Positions 10,947 through 23,051 of a DNA stretch of 36,803 nt are shown here, in pieces. The position numbers were made by a program, and so were the translations under genes. Under the pieces are notes generated by a model, which did no database searches, was not told where the DNA came from, and saw only the letters and a program-made list of their open reading frames with translations. Source of the DNA: Hypholoma sublateritium FD-334 SS-4 (lineage: Eukaryota > Basidiomycota > Agaricomycetes > Agaricales > Strophariaceae); contig KN817729.1 of assembly GCA_000827495.1 (NCBI GenBank), forward strand, positions 1 to 36,803, read 5' to 3'. Within the stretch, counting starts at the first letter, position 1; every line of letters begins with the position of its first letter.

Positions 10947-11549
10947 ATGGACAGCCACTACACTTCGGCCCGTTATAGTTCCGCGTCGACTGCGGAGTAC
11001 CCCCAGTTCTATACCGCGCCGACGCCGGAGCGCGGGTCACCCGAGCCTGCAGAGGCATATCCAACGCCGGACGCTTCGCCGAGGAGCGCTGCGCACAGGC
11101 TCCTTCCCCACGAAGAGGCGTACGAAAATATACGCTATCAAAACGCAAACTACCAGCACACAAGCTCCCAAAACACTGGTTATCAAGCTCCTGTAGGCTA
11201 CGCAACGGCAGGGTACGACACGACATCCACCGAGGCGCTCGTCGCCGCGGCAACGCGGCGCCTGCGCTCCGCATCTTTCACGCTCCCGTGCTCGATGTGC
11301 GGTTCCCGTGCGGCGGGGCAGTGCTATGTTGTGTGCGCCGTTACTGGTGAAGAGAACGCGAACTGTGCGCATGTGCGGGCTTTGGCCCTGGAACGCCAGC
11401 GCGAAGTAGCGAGCGCAGGCGCGCGCGAAAGGGAATATACCACCACGTCAGATTCGGATACGACGGGCTATGGCGCAAGTCATCTTACTGTACCTACTGT
11501 GCCGCGCAGAGGCTCTGGTGCTCGCCGCGAATGCTATGCAAGGAGATAG
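10947..11549 (+). CDS. hypothetical 200-residue Tyr-rich protein
   Basis: A single exon of 200 codons from ATG to TAG. I do not recognise the family. The N-terminal 110 residues are rich in Tyr, Ser, Pro and Gln, with repeated Tyr every 5-8 residues (NIRYQNANYQ, then QNTGYQAP, YATAGYDTT), and look disordered. A short Cys-bearing patch follows at about 114-134 (LPCSMCGSRAAGQCYVVC), then an Arg-rich tail. There is no signal peptide or membrane segment. A TATA box upstream and the intron-free open frame support a gene, but homology evidence is lacking. An alternative is a lineage-specific orphan or a chance frame. Confidence 0.5.
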   Translation: MDSHYTSARYSSASTAEYPQFYTAPTPERGSPEPAEAYPTPDASPRSAAHRLLPHEEAYENIRYQNANYQHTSSQNTGYQAPVGYATAGYDTTSTEALVAAATRRLRSASFTLPCSMCGSRAAGQCYVVCAVTGEENANCAHVRALALERQREVASAGAREREYTTTSDSDTTGYGASHLTVPTVPRRGSGARRECYARR

Positions 11550-11986
11550 CTTCTGCGTCTTGCTGTGCTGCTGTGCTGCGTATTCTGGTGGGTAGCGGGG
11601 GACGCCCGTGCCTAAAGTTAAGTATGCTTGGGTCTGAGTTGATAAGTGTCGCTAGGAATATTTTATTACTGTATTAAATTGCTTCCGTGGAATATGACGT
11701 TCTATCTTCTGTGTCGATCTTGTGTTTTCTGAGTCAAAATGAGGCGCCGAAGATCGCAGCGAGCGCGCTGTCGGCGGTGTAAAGCGATGCTGATGGCGGT
11801 GCTGATGGGTCGCACGCACAGACCGGTGGCAAATTTGAGGGCGCGGGGTTGGTTATGTCAGCTCGTGGATGCACTGGTTTGGATTCAAGTTCCGCTTTAA
11901 ATTGGTGGTATCATACGTTCGTTGACGGCCCCCTTTGCTCACAACTCATACCCAGCCCGCCGATACTCCCACTCACGACCCCGGAA
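11550..11986. other. intergenic / RHO1 promoter region
   Basis: No gene seen. The part next to 11987 is the likely RHO1 promoter and 5' leader; no clear TATA box, as is common for housekeeping genes. Confidence 0.5.
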
Positions 11987-13026
11987 ATGTCTGAAATCAG
12001 AAGGAAACTCGTCATCGTCGGCGACGGTGCCTGCGGAAAGGTGCCCCTCGTCGTCGTTGCCGTCGTTGATGCCCCCCGCTGACCACGTCCTTCCCCTAGA
12101 CCTGTCTCCTGATCGTGTTCTCCAAGGGCACTTTCCCCGAGGTGCGTCTAGCGTCCAGCTACTCACAGGCGGGCGCCGCCTTGCCCGCCTGCAGGCTACC
12201 GCACGCCCACCTCGAGCTGCCCCGTGACTCACCGAGCCCTTGTTTGCCAGGTGTACGTGCCCACTGTGTTCGAGAACTACGTCGCCGATGTAGAAGTGGA
12301 CGGAAAGCACGTCGAGCTCGCGTTGTGGGATACTGCTGGTCAGGAGGATTACGACCGTCTGCGCCCTCTCAGCTACCCCGATTCCCACGTCATCCTCATT
12401 TGCTTCGCCGTCGACTCGCCTGATTCTCTCGATAACGTCCAGGAGAAGGTGTGTTTTCTGTCATGCTGACGCCACAGGTGGTCGCTGGAAGGCAGTGGTT
12501 CTAACTGGTTTCTTTCTTTTAGTGGATTTCCGAAGTCATGCACTTCTGCGCTGGCCTACCGATCATTCTCGTTGGGTGCAAGAAGGATCTCCGCCGTGAC
12601 CCCCGGGTAGTTGAGGAGCTCAGGAAGACGAGCCAGCGACCGGTGACCCCCGAAGAGGTATGTCCCGCCTTTGTTATCGTTTCGGTCCATCTCCGCTTTT
12701 TGTCTATTTCGTCAACGTCATACATGTGACATTCCCCTGTATTGCGCACTTGACTCCTTTTCGTGCATGGCGGCCTCTCCCGTCACCGAAGAGCCGTTTT
12801 CGAACGATATCTTGCTTATATCATTGACTCCCCTATGTAATGCCGTTTCTGACTACTCTTCGTGCAGGGTATGGCCGTTGCTCAGAAGATCGGCGCTAGG
12901 CACTACCTGGAATGCTCTGCGAAGTCAGGCGAAGGTGTTCGCGAGGTTTTCCAGTATGCCACTCGGGCGGCCCTCCTCAGTAGAGGAAAGGGCGGCAAGA
13001 AATCTCACCACTGCATCGTGTTGTGA
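11987..13026 (+). CDS. RHO1: Rho1 small GTPase
   Basis: Exons join(11987-12040, 12100-12141, 12251-12448, 12523-12657, 12868-13026) give 195 residues, the normal length for Rho1. All G motifs are present: P-loop GDGACGKT (12-19), switch [30 protein letters not shown] (the TKxD-type base contact), and ECSAKSG. The Rho insert helix is also there ([22 protein letters not shown]). It ends in a basic stretch and the CAAX box CIVL, whose terminal Leu predicts geranylgeranylation and plasma-membrane anchoring. In fungi Rho1 switches on 1,3-beta-glucan synthase and protein kinase C for wall growth and polarity. Exon 1 ends inside the P-loop (after Lys18), and exon 2 is only 42 bases. The reading is intact. 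Confidence 0.95.
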
Positions 13027-15307
13027 GTCGCCCCCCACCCCGCCGCGGCGCCAGCACACAGCACCGCCCACTCCCGCCCGTGCTGCCACCCGCCTACCCG
13101 GGCTGCCCCGCGCGCACCCGTCCGCCACCCGCATACCTGCCCCTCCACTTACGTCTGGTCTCCTTTTTGTCCTCTTCCACCCGTTCGCCGTACCTCAACC
13201 GTTTCGTATTAGCCTCCCGTTCTGCTCCTTCCTCCAATCCACTTTCTGAGCTTGCCTGCGAATTTCGTATTGCGCTGTGCCTATATACGCCCGCGGCCGC
13301 GGGCTGTGTTTAATGTTGATGTGTTGCATACCCCTTTGGTGTTGGCATGTGTGGGTCTGATTGAGTGCCGTTCGTTGACTGACGTCGTCGTTGGGTTCAT
13401 TCGTGGTTTCTTTTTTCTCTTCCGCATTGTGGGGTGACTGGCTTCAGCGTGTATTGGGCTTTCTTTCTTGGTTGCTTCCCTTGATCATGGTGACTGTTGG
13501 CGTAGCAAGTTGTCAGCTCGATCCTTTGGTTCGGTGCCGCCCGCATACCAGGACTGCGGCACCGCGTTGAACGGTGTCTCCCTTCTCAAGGGCATCTTCG
13601 CGGGGGCATGGCGTAGGACGCTGTGCCATTTCCCTCTGGGCAATGCTTCTCAGAATTCGCGCAGCAGCCCATTCCGTCGCCCGCCGTGGTCGTGGTTGGT
13701 CCAACGCGGCGCCACCTACGTATGCAAGGGCCGTGCGGTCCAAGCGGGCCATGGAGATGTGCGCATGCATGACGCGCACGACGATAAGCAGGGTAATTAT
13801 AACTACTTGGATGAAGTGACGGCGGTGTAAATTTAACCTGCGTGTGGGAGCGTATGCTCGGGGCCGCTGGCGCGGTTAATGCTGAGTGGACTGCGGTGGT
13901 AGGGCAAATGCGCTGAGGATGAATTAGGGGTGGGAGGGATGCCGCAGGTGTCGCGCCCGGGATCTAGTTTGTATGAATTACGGGCTCGGTCGAAGGGACA
14001 ATTATGTTGGAGATGTGGATGATGGCGAGAGGTGATGCATGATGCATTGATGCTTCATTTGCGGGCGCTTATATGATGCTGTGGGGCGGTCTTGGCGCAG
14101 TTGGTATTCTTGGGACGCGCGCTGATGACACAGGCTTTAAAGCGATAATCATAAAACCTGAAGAAAAGCGACAATCGATCCATCAAACGCTGTGCTGATT
14201 TTCGACGCTGGGTGCGGCGGGCACTCGGGCATCGTGATTTTAGGGTGTGATGGCCAGCAGGAAGCGATCTAGAGAAAAGGACACGATATCTGGAATATTT
14301 CCACCCTCAGAAAGACTTTATAAGCTCACCGCCTCATCGGTGTTTCTTGTCTTTACTCGAGCGGCATTGGATAACAGGCTCACTCACGTTGAACTTGAAG
14401 CATGTCAAGTAATTCCCTCGTGCGCTCATTTGGTGCTCATCGCAGCTCTCAGGACCATGTGGGAGGATCGCGGCGTCGTGGCTGCCTCTGAGACGTTCTC
14501 GCGTTGAGTTCACTTGTTCTCTGACATGGAAAGTATTTGAACGCCGTCTGCATGTGCGCGTGCATGCAAGATGCATCCTTTGCCTACGTTGTGGCTTGCC
14601 GCTATGGGCTGTGCGTGCGATTACATTCATGGTACCACGGCGAACGCTATTACTGCCCTAGATATGAGCGTTGGGCTCCGCGAGAGAACAGGTAATCATT
14701 TACAGCAATTCACCAACGGATCCGACACATATATAATCGCGCGCACCATTTTCCTAGATACAGTCACCTGATACGCTCATGCTCTGTATGAGAAGTAATA
14801 ATCTAAACCAGGTAGACGTACCAACCTGCAATTTGGTAGGAGACCATTGGAGAAATACGAGATAGAAAGCGCGCATGTTATAGGTGCGTCGTAACCAGTA
14901 GCTGGGCCCATAGTAGACAGGGATAAAATAAACGATTCTCAGAGTTTTGAGAACCTGTTTCGAGAATGCTTGGAAGTACCTGGAGAAAAGAAGAAGGCGT
15001 TGGCAGCTTGAATTTTAGACAAACATATTTTCTGATGCGTAAACTGACAAGGTTTGGGTGAAATTTCTTCCATCTTAGTAACACCCACAAATACTTGAAT
15101 CTCAATATGCGTCTACCGAATCGCAACCTGCCCCCCGGGCCCCAACCTCAGTGGAAAGTTATTTTAAGCCGGTGCCAAATATATCCCACGGCTGAAACTG
15201 TACATCGTTTCGGTCTTGATTTGCTGATTGTTCGTTAACTTGGGCGATAAGAAACCAATAACTTACACTGCACCTACCAACTTCGATCGCACGTCTCTAT
15301 CTAAAAG
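13027..15307. other. long intergenic stretch after RHO1
   Basis: The first several hundred bases are the RHO1 3' flank. I see no protein family in any frame; open frames at 13468-13830 and 14247-14507 lack domains. A TATA-like aaatatatcc near 15176-15185 fits the promoter of the next gene. No RNA gene recognised. Confidence 0.5.
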
Positions 15308-16178
15308 ATGTCCAAAAAATACGGTGGCGACACGGCCAACGCTGAATCCAACGACGATGAGCCAGCGTATGTGCAGTCGGTGGCTCCTGACCCACGCCGC
15401 CTTGATCCGCTTGATAACCCTGTAAGCTGGCTTTTACTTGGTACATCGTCAACCTCATTGACAATGGCCTGGTCAGCGTATCCAAGAGGAGGGGTGCGAT
15501 GCTATTACCTCTGAGAAAAAATACTACGTATTCTCAGATGTCCCTAATGGCGCGGTATTCATCAAACGGAATCTCACCCCCAGCGAGTACATTGTTGCAA
15601 GATGGAACGGCGAGCTCGTGATCCCAGATATGCTGATGGAAAGGATGAAGAACGAAGCCGCCACTATACGATACATTCAGAGCAATACTACTATCCCTAC
15701 CCCAAACATCCGCTGCGCCTTCGAAGACCATGGTCGCTACTATATAATCACTGACATCGTTCCGGGAGTGACCTTGGCAGAGGTCCCTGAAGAGAAAAGA
15801 TCTATCGTCATAGAAGAACTGCAAGGATACATTTCTCAGATGCACGCACTCAAATCCAAGGTCATCGGCGGCGTGTTAGGAAGTGTCATTCTCCCCCATC
15901 GCTTTCGCAAATTTCTTCCCGGAAGTAAAATTCCAAGGTTTCGCGAAGCACAGACTGCGCAATTCGTTATGTGTCACAACGATCTCTCCCAGCACAACAT
16001 CATCGTTGATGAGGTGACTCTCAAAATCAATGCGATATTGGATTGGGAATATGCGGGTTTCTTTCCACCTGAGTTCGACGGAGCGTTTTATCTTCGTCCA
16101 GGACCTTCTGCTGCGCTTGAAGGGGAGGTGAATGATGTTCAAGATCTACTACAGGTTCTCGAGCAATGGAAAATATAA
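15308..16178 (+). CDS. aminoglycoside phosphotransferase-fold protein (APH family)
   Basis: Exons join(15308-15421, 15477-16178) give 271 residues; the 55-bp intron keeps frame. The C-terminal half carries the APH/choline-kinase catalytic motif CHNDLSQHNI (His205, Asp207, Asn212), followed by the metal-binding loop ILDWEYAGFFPPEF (Asp227). The N-lobe includes FIKRN and EAATIRYIQSNTTIPTPNI, a pattern common to fungal APH proteins. These kinase-like enzymes phosphorylate small molecules, but most fungal members have no known substrate and do not confer drug resistance. The length is typical, all key residues are present and the gene looks functional. It is unrelated in close detail to the larger APH gene at 27282. 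Confidence 0.88.
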
Positions 16179-16487
16179 TGCGGCTACAGATTCACCAATG
16201 CAAATCGTTGCAGGCTTCTTTCAGAACACATCATATGTTCGAAATAGCAATACAAACTTTCCACATATTCACGGAAGATGTTGTTTCTTTTGGAGACGTC
16301 TCAGAGTTTAATTTGATATAATAAATGGTCAATCCTATTATCCTACATTTCACCGTTACAGGACGTGGAACAACATCGTTACGCCCTCAAACAATATCTA
16401 CTCAGATTAATTACACAGGTATAGTCATCGTTGTCCTCGTCTGCCGGGATCCTCTCATCCTGCATACTTCAATATTTACGGCGCGTA

Positions 16488-18250
16488 ATGGTTGATCACA
16501 TTATTGATGGCGGGCCGCGATGTTCACACGACCTCTTATTCATCGACGACGTCAAGTTGGTCAAGAACGCCGCTTTCAAAACTTCTTCATCGTCACCGCG
16601 CATATACCGCCTCTCTCAGTCGGCCCGCACAATTCCGGTCGGCCGTGCATGAACGCTCTCCTCAACGCTACCCTCATCAGATGCCGCCACCCAACCGGCA
16701 CCCGCCCCACGCCGCCCTCGCATGCACTCTCTGTTTCCTCTACACTGGACCCGCTCAAGCCATCGCTTAGGTGTTCTGCAGCCTTCCTCGCGCCGCCGCT
16801 CTCAATGACCTCTGCGTACATGTGACTCTAGACATTTACCTGCTGCTACAGCCCACGCCTCCGTCACTCGCTACCATCGCACAGGTGTTTGGGACGCTTT
16901 CGTATACCTCTTCACAGGGCGCATCCGATAACAACTGAAGGTTTTCGCCCGTGGGGGTGCACGTCAGTAAGCACGGCGCGTTGAAAAGCACCGTGCATCG
17001 CCTCCGCAAGTTGGTTGGATATGATGTCCCAGTGCGTGTGTGTTCTCTAGCTCGCTACTGCCCAAAACTAACCATGTTCGCAGGTAATTATAAGGCTCAC
17101 TATACGTCCTCGCCCCTTCGACTAAATACAGGCCTACCGCGGCAGGATATATGGCCCGCAGTGGTCCGACCCCACGAGCACGTCTTTTTATATAAACCTC
17201 CTCTAAGTTTGCACAACCGCCACGAACAATTCAGAGAGGTGCTGCACGCCGCCGCCACCTCACAGTGCGATGAACATCCAACTTCAATGAGGCGCGACGT
17301 CTCGGTAGATTTCGAAGCACGAGCGAGTCGCAAACGTGAGTCTTTTCATCGATTATCGATATTGCTGGAGTGAAATGCTAATACTCAAGCAGTACCATTC
17401 TGGGCAATTCTGGCCCGCTTAGGGTGAATATATCTGGTTACTCTACAGCGGTAGCTCCTCCGAAGCCGCCTGTCTATGGAAAATTTCTCGTGCCTCCCCC
17501 CGCCCCACTTTCGCCGAAGCGCTGTACCACATCACGATAACCCCACCGTTCGAGCCATTTGTACCACACCAACTCCCAGCTGCACCCTATTCATTTCTCC
17601 ACAGCGGGCTGCGGCTTCCCGTATAGCTACACTGGAATGCATCGGCGCCTACGCCGCCACTAAAGCTCCGCCCCGCTTTCGCTCGAGATGTCGGCCCAAC
17701 GCACGGTGCTAAACTCACAGTCGCATACTCTCTAACGTTCTTCCTGTGACCTCTCTTGTGCGCATCGCGCGAGCACTGTGGTACGCACTTTCAACTGTTT
17801 CCCTTATTTTTCTGACACGGGGATATGTAGACCGTCGTCACGTACGACGCGCAGTTATCCAACGCTGCGGTAGAAGGAATTTATCTTGCAGCCCTCGGAG
17901 TGCTCAACCTCGCGCCGCCCAAGTGGGATAAAACGTAGGACGGAGCGTCGCAGAATCCGCCAGGTGCGCCGTTTGATTTCTTGAATCTTCCTCTTTTGAC
18001 CTTTCTCCAAAGTTAACAGGGCGCCCTCACCGCCCGCTATCAGCTCAATTCCTCCAGCATTCGACGACATTTGGCGCAATGTGTTCGCCCCGTCGTTCTT
18101 CCACCTCCGATGTCGACGCCGGTACGCTCACACGTAGGACTAGAGCGCAGAGTCAGCGTACCGCCCTGCTCGCCTCAGCCCCGCCTGCTGACTTTGCGAA
18201 CACGTCATTCGCCCGCGAGGTCACCGTGTCCGCTTCGCCTAGCATAGGTA
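16488..18250 (+). pseudogene. decayed copy of GID5/VID28 armadillo gene
   Basis: Several blocks match the intact gene at 33069-36173 in the same order and strand. The start block TTGATGGCGGGCCGC (16504) and the run GTCAAGAACGCCGC are shared. Around 16800, CAATGACCTCTGCG matches the intact CGATGACCTCTGCG (33541-33553) and leads into a block equal to the LDIYLPLL segment. The region 17690-17780 matches the intact HTVLNV...LVRMRA segment near 34310-34400 (cgcacggtgct, cttgtgcgcat). Bases 17850-17915 match 34478-34550 (gcagttatccaacgctgcgg against gcagctgtgcaacgccgcgc). The block at 18018-18090 matches the start of intact exon 7. Stops and shifts interrupt every frame, so no product is expected. 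Intron-containing segments also align in order, which argues for a DNA duplication and not a retrocopy. Confidence 0.75.
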
Positions 18251-18711
18251 CTTGCGCTTGCAGATGGGTGGTGGGGTGCTGCATAATTTCTTGTATGAGA
18301 GCGGATGGAGGATGTATACTTATGCTGCGCAGGGAGACGACGTTGTGATGGTTTGACTATGGGAATGTGTGGGCGCAGGGCGAAGAGTCAGGTCGGGCTA
18401 TGTGGTGTGGCTTGGAATTAGTATACGACTCCGATTTGTCTGAGAGCTAGAAGATTATCACTACATTTTACATCTGATAAACGATGTTTCACTGCGATAG
18501 TGAAGCGTCTAGAAGGTGGCGGCGGAATTCATAACGGCGAGTATATGTCAGCACATGTTCACGCATTTGAATCATTATTGGATGGACAAGATGAATTTGC
18601 AGCAGAGTTTGGGTGCGATTCTGTGACTGAAATGTGTGGATCACTCGGTCCATAATTGAAAGTCAGAGTACCCGATTATGGGACATGATTTACAGGGATG
18701 TGTACCTTACT

Positions 18712-20181
18712 TTATGCTAAGCTACTAAAAGGAAGAGGTAGATCGGAGGTGGGGTGGATATGGATGTTCCCTACCAAACCCTCCGAGATAAGTCTCTGCT
18801 TCACTTCATTAATAGCAATTACCTCCTCCATATTACATCGATGACGAGGAACCCAAAGAGACAAGAGATTAAGGGAGGACACTGGTACTGTGGCTGTTTC
18901 CTCAGCCGCGGAACTACTCTGCCTGGACAGCGACGTGCGTGCGAGATTTCCTCTGCAACAAACAAGAGCAAGGGCATGCCAGATATTGGCGTATGATAGT
19001 TCGAATGTGGTCAAATTCTTCAGAATTTTACCAGATGCAATGCTCTCGATAGTCGTCGCGTGCACAATGATGCTGATTGGAAGGCGGAGAGTATCAATTT
19101 TAGGGATGAGGTTGAATAAGTCGCGCAGAACTGTATGGGTAGTGTTTTGATGCGTCCGGACAAGAGAATGCCTGTCAGGCCTGAAATCAGACAGGTGCAA
19201 CTGTTGTAGAGATTGCGAAGACGGCTCGATAAACCGAGCAATGCTTGAAATGTCCCAATGTTGCGGTGTGCTGAACATTTCCAACCTCAAGGTGACCAAG
19301 TATGGGACATGGAGAATGGATAGTATCCTCCAGTCATGATGTAGATGCGCTAGACGCAGGCGCAGTGTGGTCAGGTTCTGAAAGGATATTGCGTTTGTCA
19401 GCGCCTTCAATGCCGTGTCGAGTGGATCGTCGACTTCAACGAAAATGAACGCCGTTTGGAGGGTATGTGATGTATATCTCATGATGCGGATGAAGGTGTG
19501 GGGAAGCATGGGAGTCCCTCCAAGGTCAAGATAGGTGAGTTCTCCCCAGGGGAGACGCAGCTTCATGTGGTTCAGTCCGTGAATCCGGTGCAGTATAGCG
19601 GTCTTGAGAGAGGGTGCCCCTTCGAATGCTCTGGCGGGGACACTTCGTGCAGAAGCATGAGCTATGCCAGAGGTGGTATTGACAAAGTTTATGTTGATGT
19701 ATTGAAGGCCTGGAAATGTTCCTGGCGGCAGAGAAAGGAATGCGTCCACATCGCGCCCGGAGCGCAACGTGCATGTCAGCGACTTTGTGCGGGAATAACA
19801 CCGCGCCAGAATACTGTTCACGTTTGTGAATCTCCATCCACCAGAATTTGACGAAAAGACGATAGTGACGAGGCTGTTCTGGCTTCTTTGAAGGCAGATA
19901 GAGAATTGTCGGAGCAGGGTCTGCGTCACAAGAGGTGGGGTCGAGATGGCTTCAAGTTCGAACTTGAAGGATACCCACATTGACGGTATCCCTACAGCGA
20001 GTGAATTCCATTTCTTGCAAACAAGGAGTAGATTGTATTGAATGCTGTTGAAGGTTTGCATCGGAAGGAGTATGATTGGTGAATGTCCAACGGCCACCTC
20101 GAAAATTTGGCATAAAACGTTCTCGGGCATCCTATGAAAGTGGTTGGTACTTGATTCGCTCATTTTTGACACTACTTCCAC
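18712..20181 (-). CDS. F-box protein, basidiomycete LRR-type
   Basis: A single 489-residue open frame on the minus strand. The N-terminal F-box-like motif is clear: FHRMPENVLCQIFEVAVG, then NLLLVCKKWNSLAVGIPSMW (about residues 15-70). The remainder is a series of leucine-rich strands and helices typical of agaricomycete F-box proteins (LTYLDLGGTPMLPHTFIRIM, LTTLRLRLAHL, LVTLRLEMFS, LQQLHLSDFRPD). Such proteins are presumed substrate receptors of SCF (Skp1-cullin-F-box) ubiquitin ligases; their targets are unknown. The family is hugely expanded in mushroom genomes. A second in-frame Met at residue 7 could also start it. No damage is seen. Confidence 0.85.
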   Translation of the reverse strand: MEVVSKMSESSTNHFHRMPENVLCQIFEVAVGHSPIILLPMQTFNSIQYNLLLVCKKWNSLAVGIPSMWVSFKFELEAISTPPLVTQTLLRQFSICLQRSQNSLVTIVFSSNSGGWRFTNVNSILARCYSRTKSLTCTLRSGRDVDAFLSLPPGTFPGLQYININFVNTTSGIAHASARSVPARAFEGAPSLKTAILHRIHGLNHMKLRLPWGELTYLDLGGTPMLPHTFIRIMRYTSHTLQTAFIFVEVDDPLDTALKALTNAISFQNLTTLRLRLAHLHHDWRILSILHVPYLVTLRLEMFSTPQHWDISSIARFIEPSSQSLQQLHLSDFRPDRHSLVRTHQNTTHTVLRDLFNLIPKIDTLRLPISIIVHATTIESIASGKILKNLTTFELSYANIWHALALVCCRGNLARTSLSRQSSSAAEETATVPVSSLNLLSLWVPRHRCNMEEVIAINEVKQRLISEGLVGNIHIHPTSDLPLPFSSLA

Positions 20182-23051
20182 AGATAAAGTTGCTGAGAAG
20201 ATAAAATAATGCCGAAGATACGATATTTCAGAGTGAGTCAGTGAGATGGAGAGGCGGCGTGTTGGGGGTAGTCCGATTTTTTCACTTTAGGTTTTTACGT
20301 TGCCGCCACGCCACACTCCGCCGGGAAACTCCATCCACCAAACTTTCTTGTAATTTTTGGGGTCATTCCCCACGAGGAGATTATTTCTCGTGGGTGCGTC
20401 ACTTCCATATTTCTGTTTATATCTGATGAGGGGGGTGCATAGACCACAAGGTACCGAGGCTACCTCGGCGTCCTCAGGTTGCTCGACATCACACTTCGCC
20501 CAACCATTCCCGTCCCACCTCCCTCCCCGGGTTTGGAGGTAGATGCCGATTTGAGAATTTGAGGTGTTTTATTCGAGGTGGTCCGTCTGATTCTATGTCT
20601 TGTCGTTATTTAATTCAAATTTCCCGGAATTTCAGGTTGCCACAAGGTTGCCATCCCTTACAACGATCGCGGTCGCTCGCCGGCGTAGCATCACCGCCTC
20701 CTGTTGCCCGTCGTTCGTTTTTCTTCTTTAATGACATGTGAGGCTGTGCGTTTATGCAGTCAGACAATGATTCTGGGAGCTGAAGGGGCGTCATAAACAT
20801 CGAGAAAGTGATGTAGACACGTCTTAAGTCATCGGACGACGGAGACGCTTTACGGGAAGCCTCTTCTGCTCTATCCGAGGTTGTCAGCACATTCAATGTG
20901 CATATTTTTGATGTAATGAACACATCCCGAAGTCAGATACGAATCGAGTAACTCCAGTATATCGCCACATATCCGTTGTTTTGTTCATGGCACACCCAAT
21001 GGTACTACTTCATGTTCATTTTCCTCAACTTCGACCTTTGGATCGTCGCCTTCTATGCGGAGTGATTTGTTGAAGCCCGGAATATCTGCGTCCGCTCAAC
21101 TTATATACGCCCCTATCAATTCTATTCACGCACACCGCGGGGGTGGTGAAGCAGAGGGGTGAAAACACAAGCCTTTCCCACGGAGCCGACAAACCACGAG
21201 CCTTGTCGCACTTGTTTACTGGATGGGCCGAGCTCGAGATATTCCAGCGGTAAAGCGGTGGGAAGGCCGAGTTTTTTAGAAGGTCGCTGAAGCGATGGCG
21301 CGGCGGCAGAGGAATATCTAACCCTTTGGGTATTCTCTGTCGTTGAATATTTCATTTTGGCGGCAGAATTCTGAGTAAAAGCTAGCTTGGAGATGGGTGA
21401 ATACATGGTGGGTTATTTTCTGCAGAAAATGCACGTTCCGTCAGTGATTTTTTTTGTGATTTTCTTCCCAACTTACATGAGTCCACAGGCGCTGCACTCA
21501 GCGAAACCGGCCGAAAGCTCACTAATAACTGTTATGCGCCTTAGAAAATGACATCGTGCGGCGAGTAAGGCTCGGTGCTACTTCATATGGCCGTGAGCAT
21601 GGGGTGGTAGATTTGAAGTGGTGGCAAAGTGAACAGAGAGCGAATGCACACAGCGCTCCAATCCATTTAGTCTGACGCCAAACAGCGCCGGCCCGTCGTC
21701 GGTTATCACGGTCCGTGATATTCTCAGGACTTTCGACGGCGCTACCCAACGGCCACCTCAACTCGCTCAAGAGCGTCTTCTTCACCGACACCTAAGCGAT
21801 ACCCCTCCTTGTTCCAGATATTCGCTGCAAATAGAATACCTCTATTTATCAGCCCTCTGGACTCCAATGGCCTTGTCAATGTTGTACCCACTGCTACCGT
21901 CACTATGAAGACTATCGCATTCGCCCGCCTCACCCCGCCTCACGTCACCCACAGTATCCGTTTCCTCTTTGCGAACCATTCCACGCCGTTGAATCCGTAC
22001 TATGAAAAGAGGAATTTGCCTTGCACCACCGCCCACGATGGTTCGGCCACTATGTCACCCAAATGTCACCCGTCGCGAACATCATTGTGTAGCTCCTCTG
22101 CATGGCACGTCACAATCCAAACTAAACACCGTCCTCCCGGAGAACAATACCCACAGGAAGCGTGCATGCGCAAAAGCGTCGGCGTCACCATTGTCACTGC
22201 TCGCTCGGCTGTGAAATTATGCTAAGGTGCGTACTCGCACTGTCTTGCTACCTTGTTAATAATCTCAATTATGGACTATTGAAGCTACACGCTACGCCCT
22301 CTCTGCCTTTCCACCAAATATCAGAGACGCAGGTCCCCAAAGTAGTCACAGGAGATGAATATGCAGAAATATCCTCTAGGCTCCACGCTTGCTCCACGCA
22401 GCCACTGATAATGAGGATGTAAGCAGCATCGATGAGGAGGGCACGTACAATTAACCACCAGCGCCCACTCACCCTATCGCGGACAGCAAAGGTAGCCGTC
22501 CCATTGAAATCTGTTCTAACAGATATGCGGTGCGTATTTCTCTGGTACTTCGTCTCATCGTTGATTGTTACTGTGTTTGTAGAGCGAGAAGAATACGCAT
22601 CGGAACCCCAGCGTACGCGCGTATGGAGACCACTGTACGTGCTCTGCCGCCTGTCGACGCAACGCTGCACCCGCCCACCGTGCTTGACGCGCATCAGGCC
22701 GCACCTGTTGTATAAACGATCTAGCACAAGGAAGTGCTTCCATGAAGAAGGCGGCGGTGGCTCCGAGTTTGCATCACACGGTGACGTAGAAGAACCTTGC
22801 CATGGTCGTTGGTTGAGTAAGCGCCAGACGGAAAATGCACGGGCGGGCGAGGGTGCCGCAGGGTGGAGAGGGTAGAGCGCGGCTTAGGCGCAGGCGAGGG
22901 TTCCGCTTTCCCAGACGGTCTTCACTCAATAGATAAAGTCCAGAACGCAGGGCTGTGCTGCATGCTCACCACGTGTGGTTCAGCGTGGAATTCATATAAA
23001 TACCCCTTGTATATCGTTGCACGCCTCCATAATTATATCGTACCACCTGCA
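20182..23051. other. gene-poor stretch
   Basis: No gene that I can name. A minus-strand frame at 22269-22727 contains a hydrophobic run (WLIVRALLIDAAYILIISG) and a plausible 66-68-bp intron, which could be a relic of a membrane-protein gene, but I cannot assign it. Other open frames look random. A TATA-like tataaatacc at 22997-23006 lies about 50 bases before the F-box stub at 23052. Confidence 0.45.

Noticed and set aside
13468..13830. 120-codon frame downstream of RHO1
   Set aside because: No domain; lies in the RHO1 3' flank, with overlapping frames on both strands.
22269..22727. Possible membrane protein on the minus strand
   Set aside because: One hydrophobic stretch, which would itself fall in a plausible intron; no family could be named.
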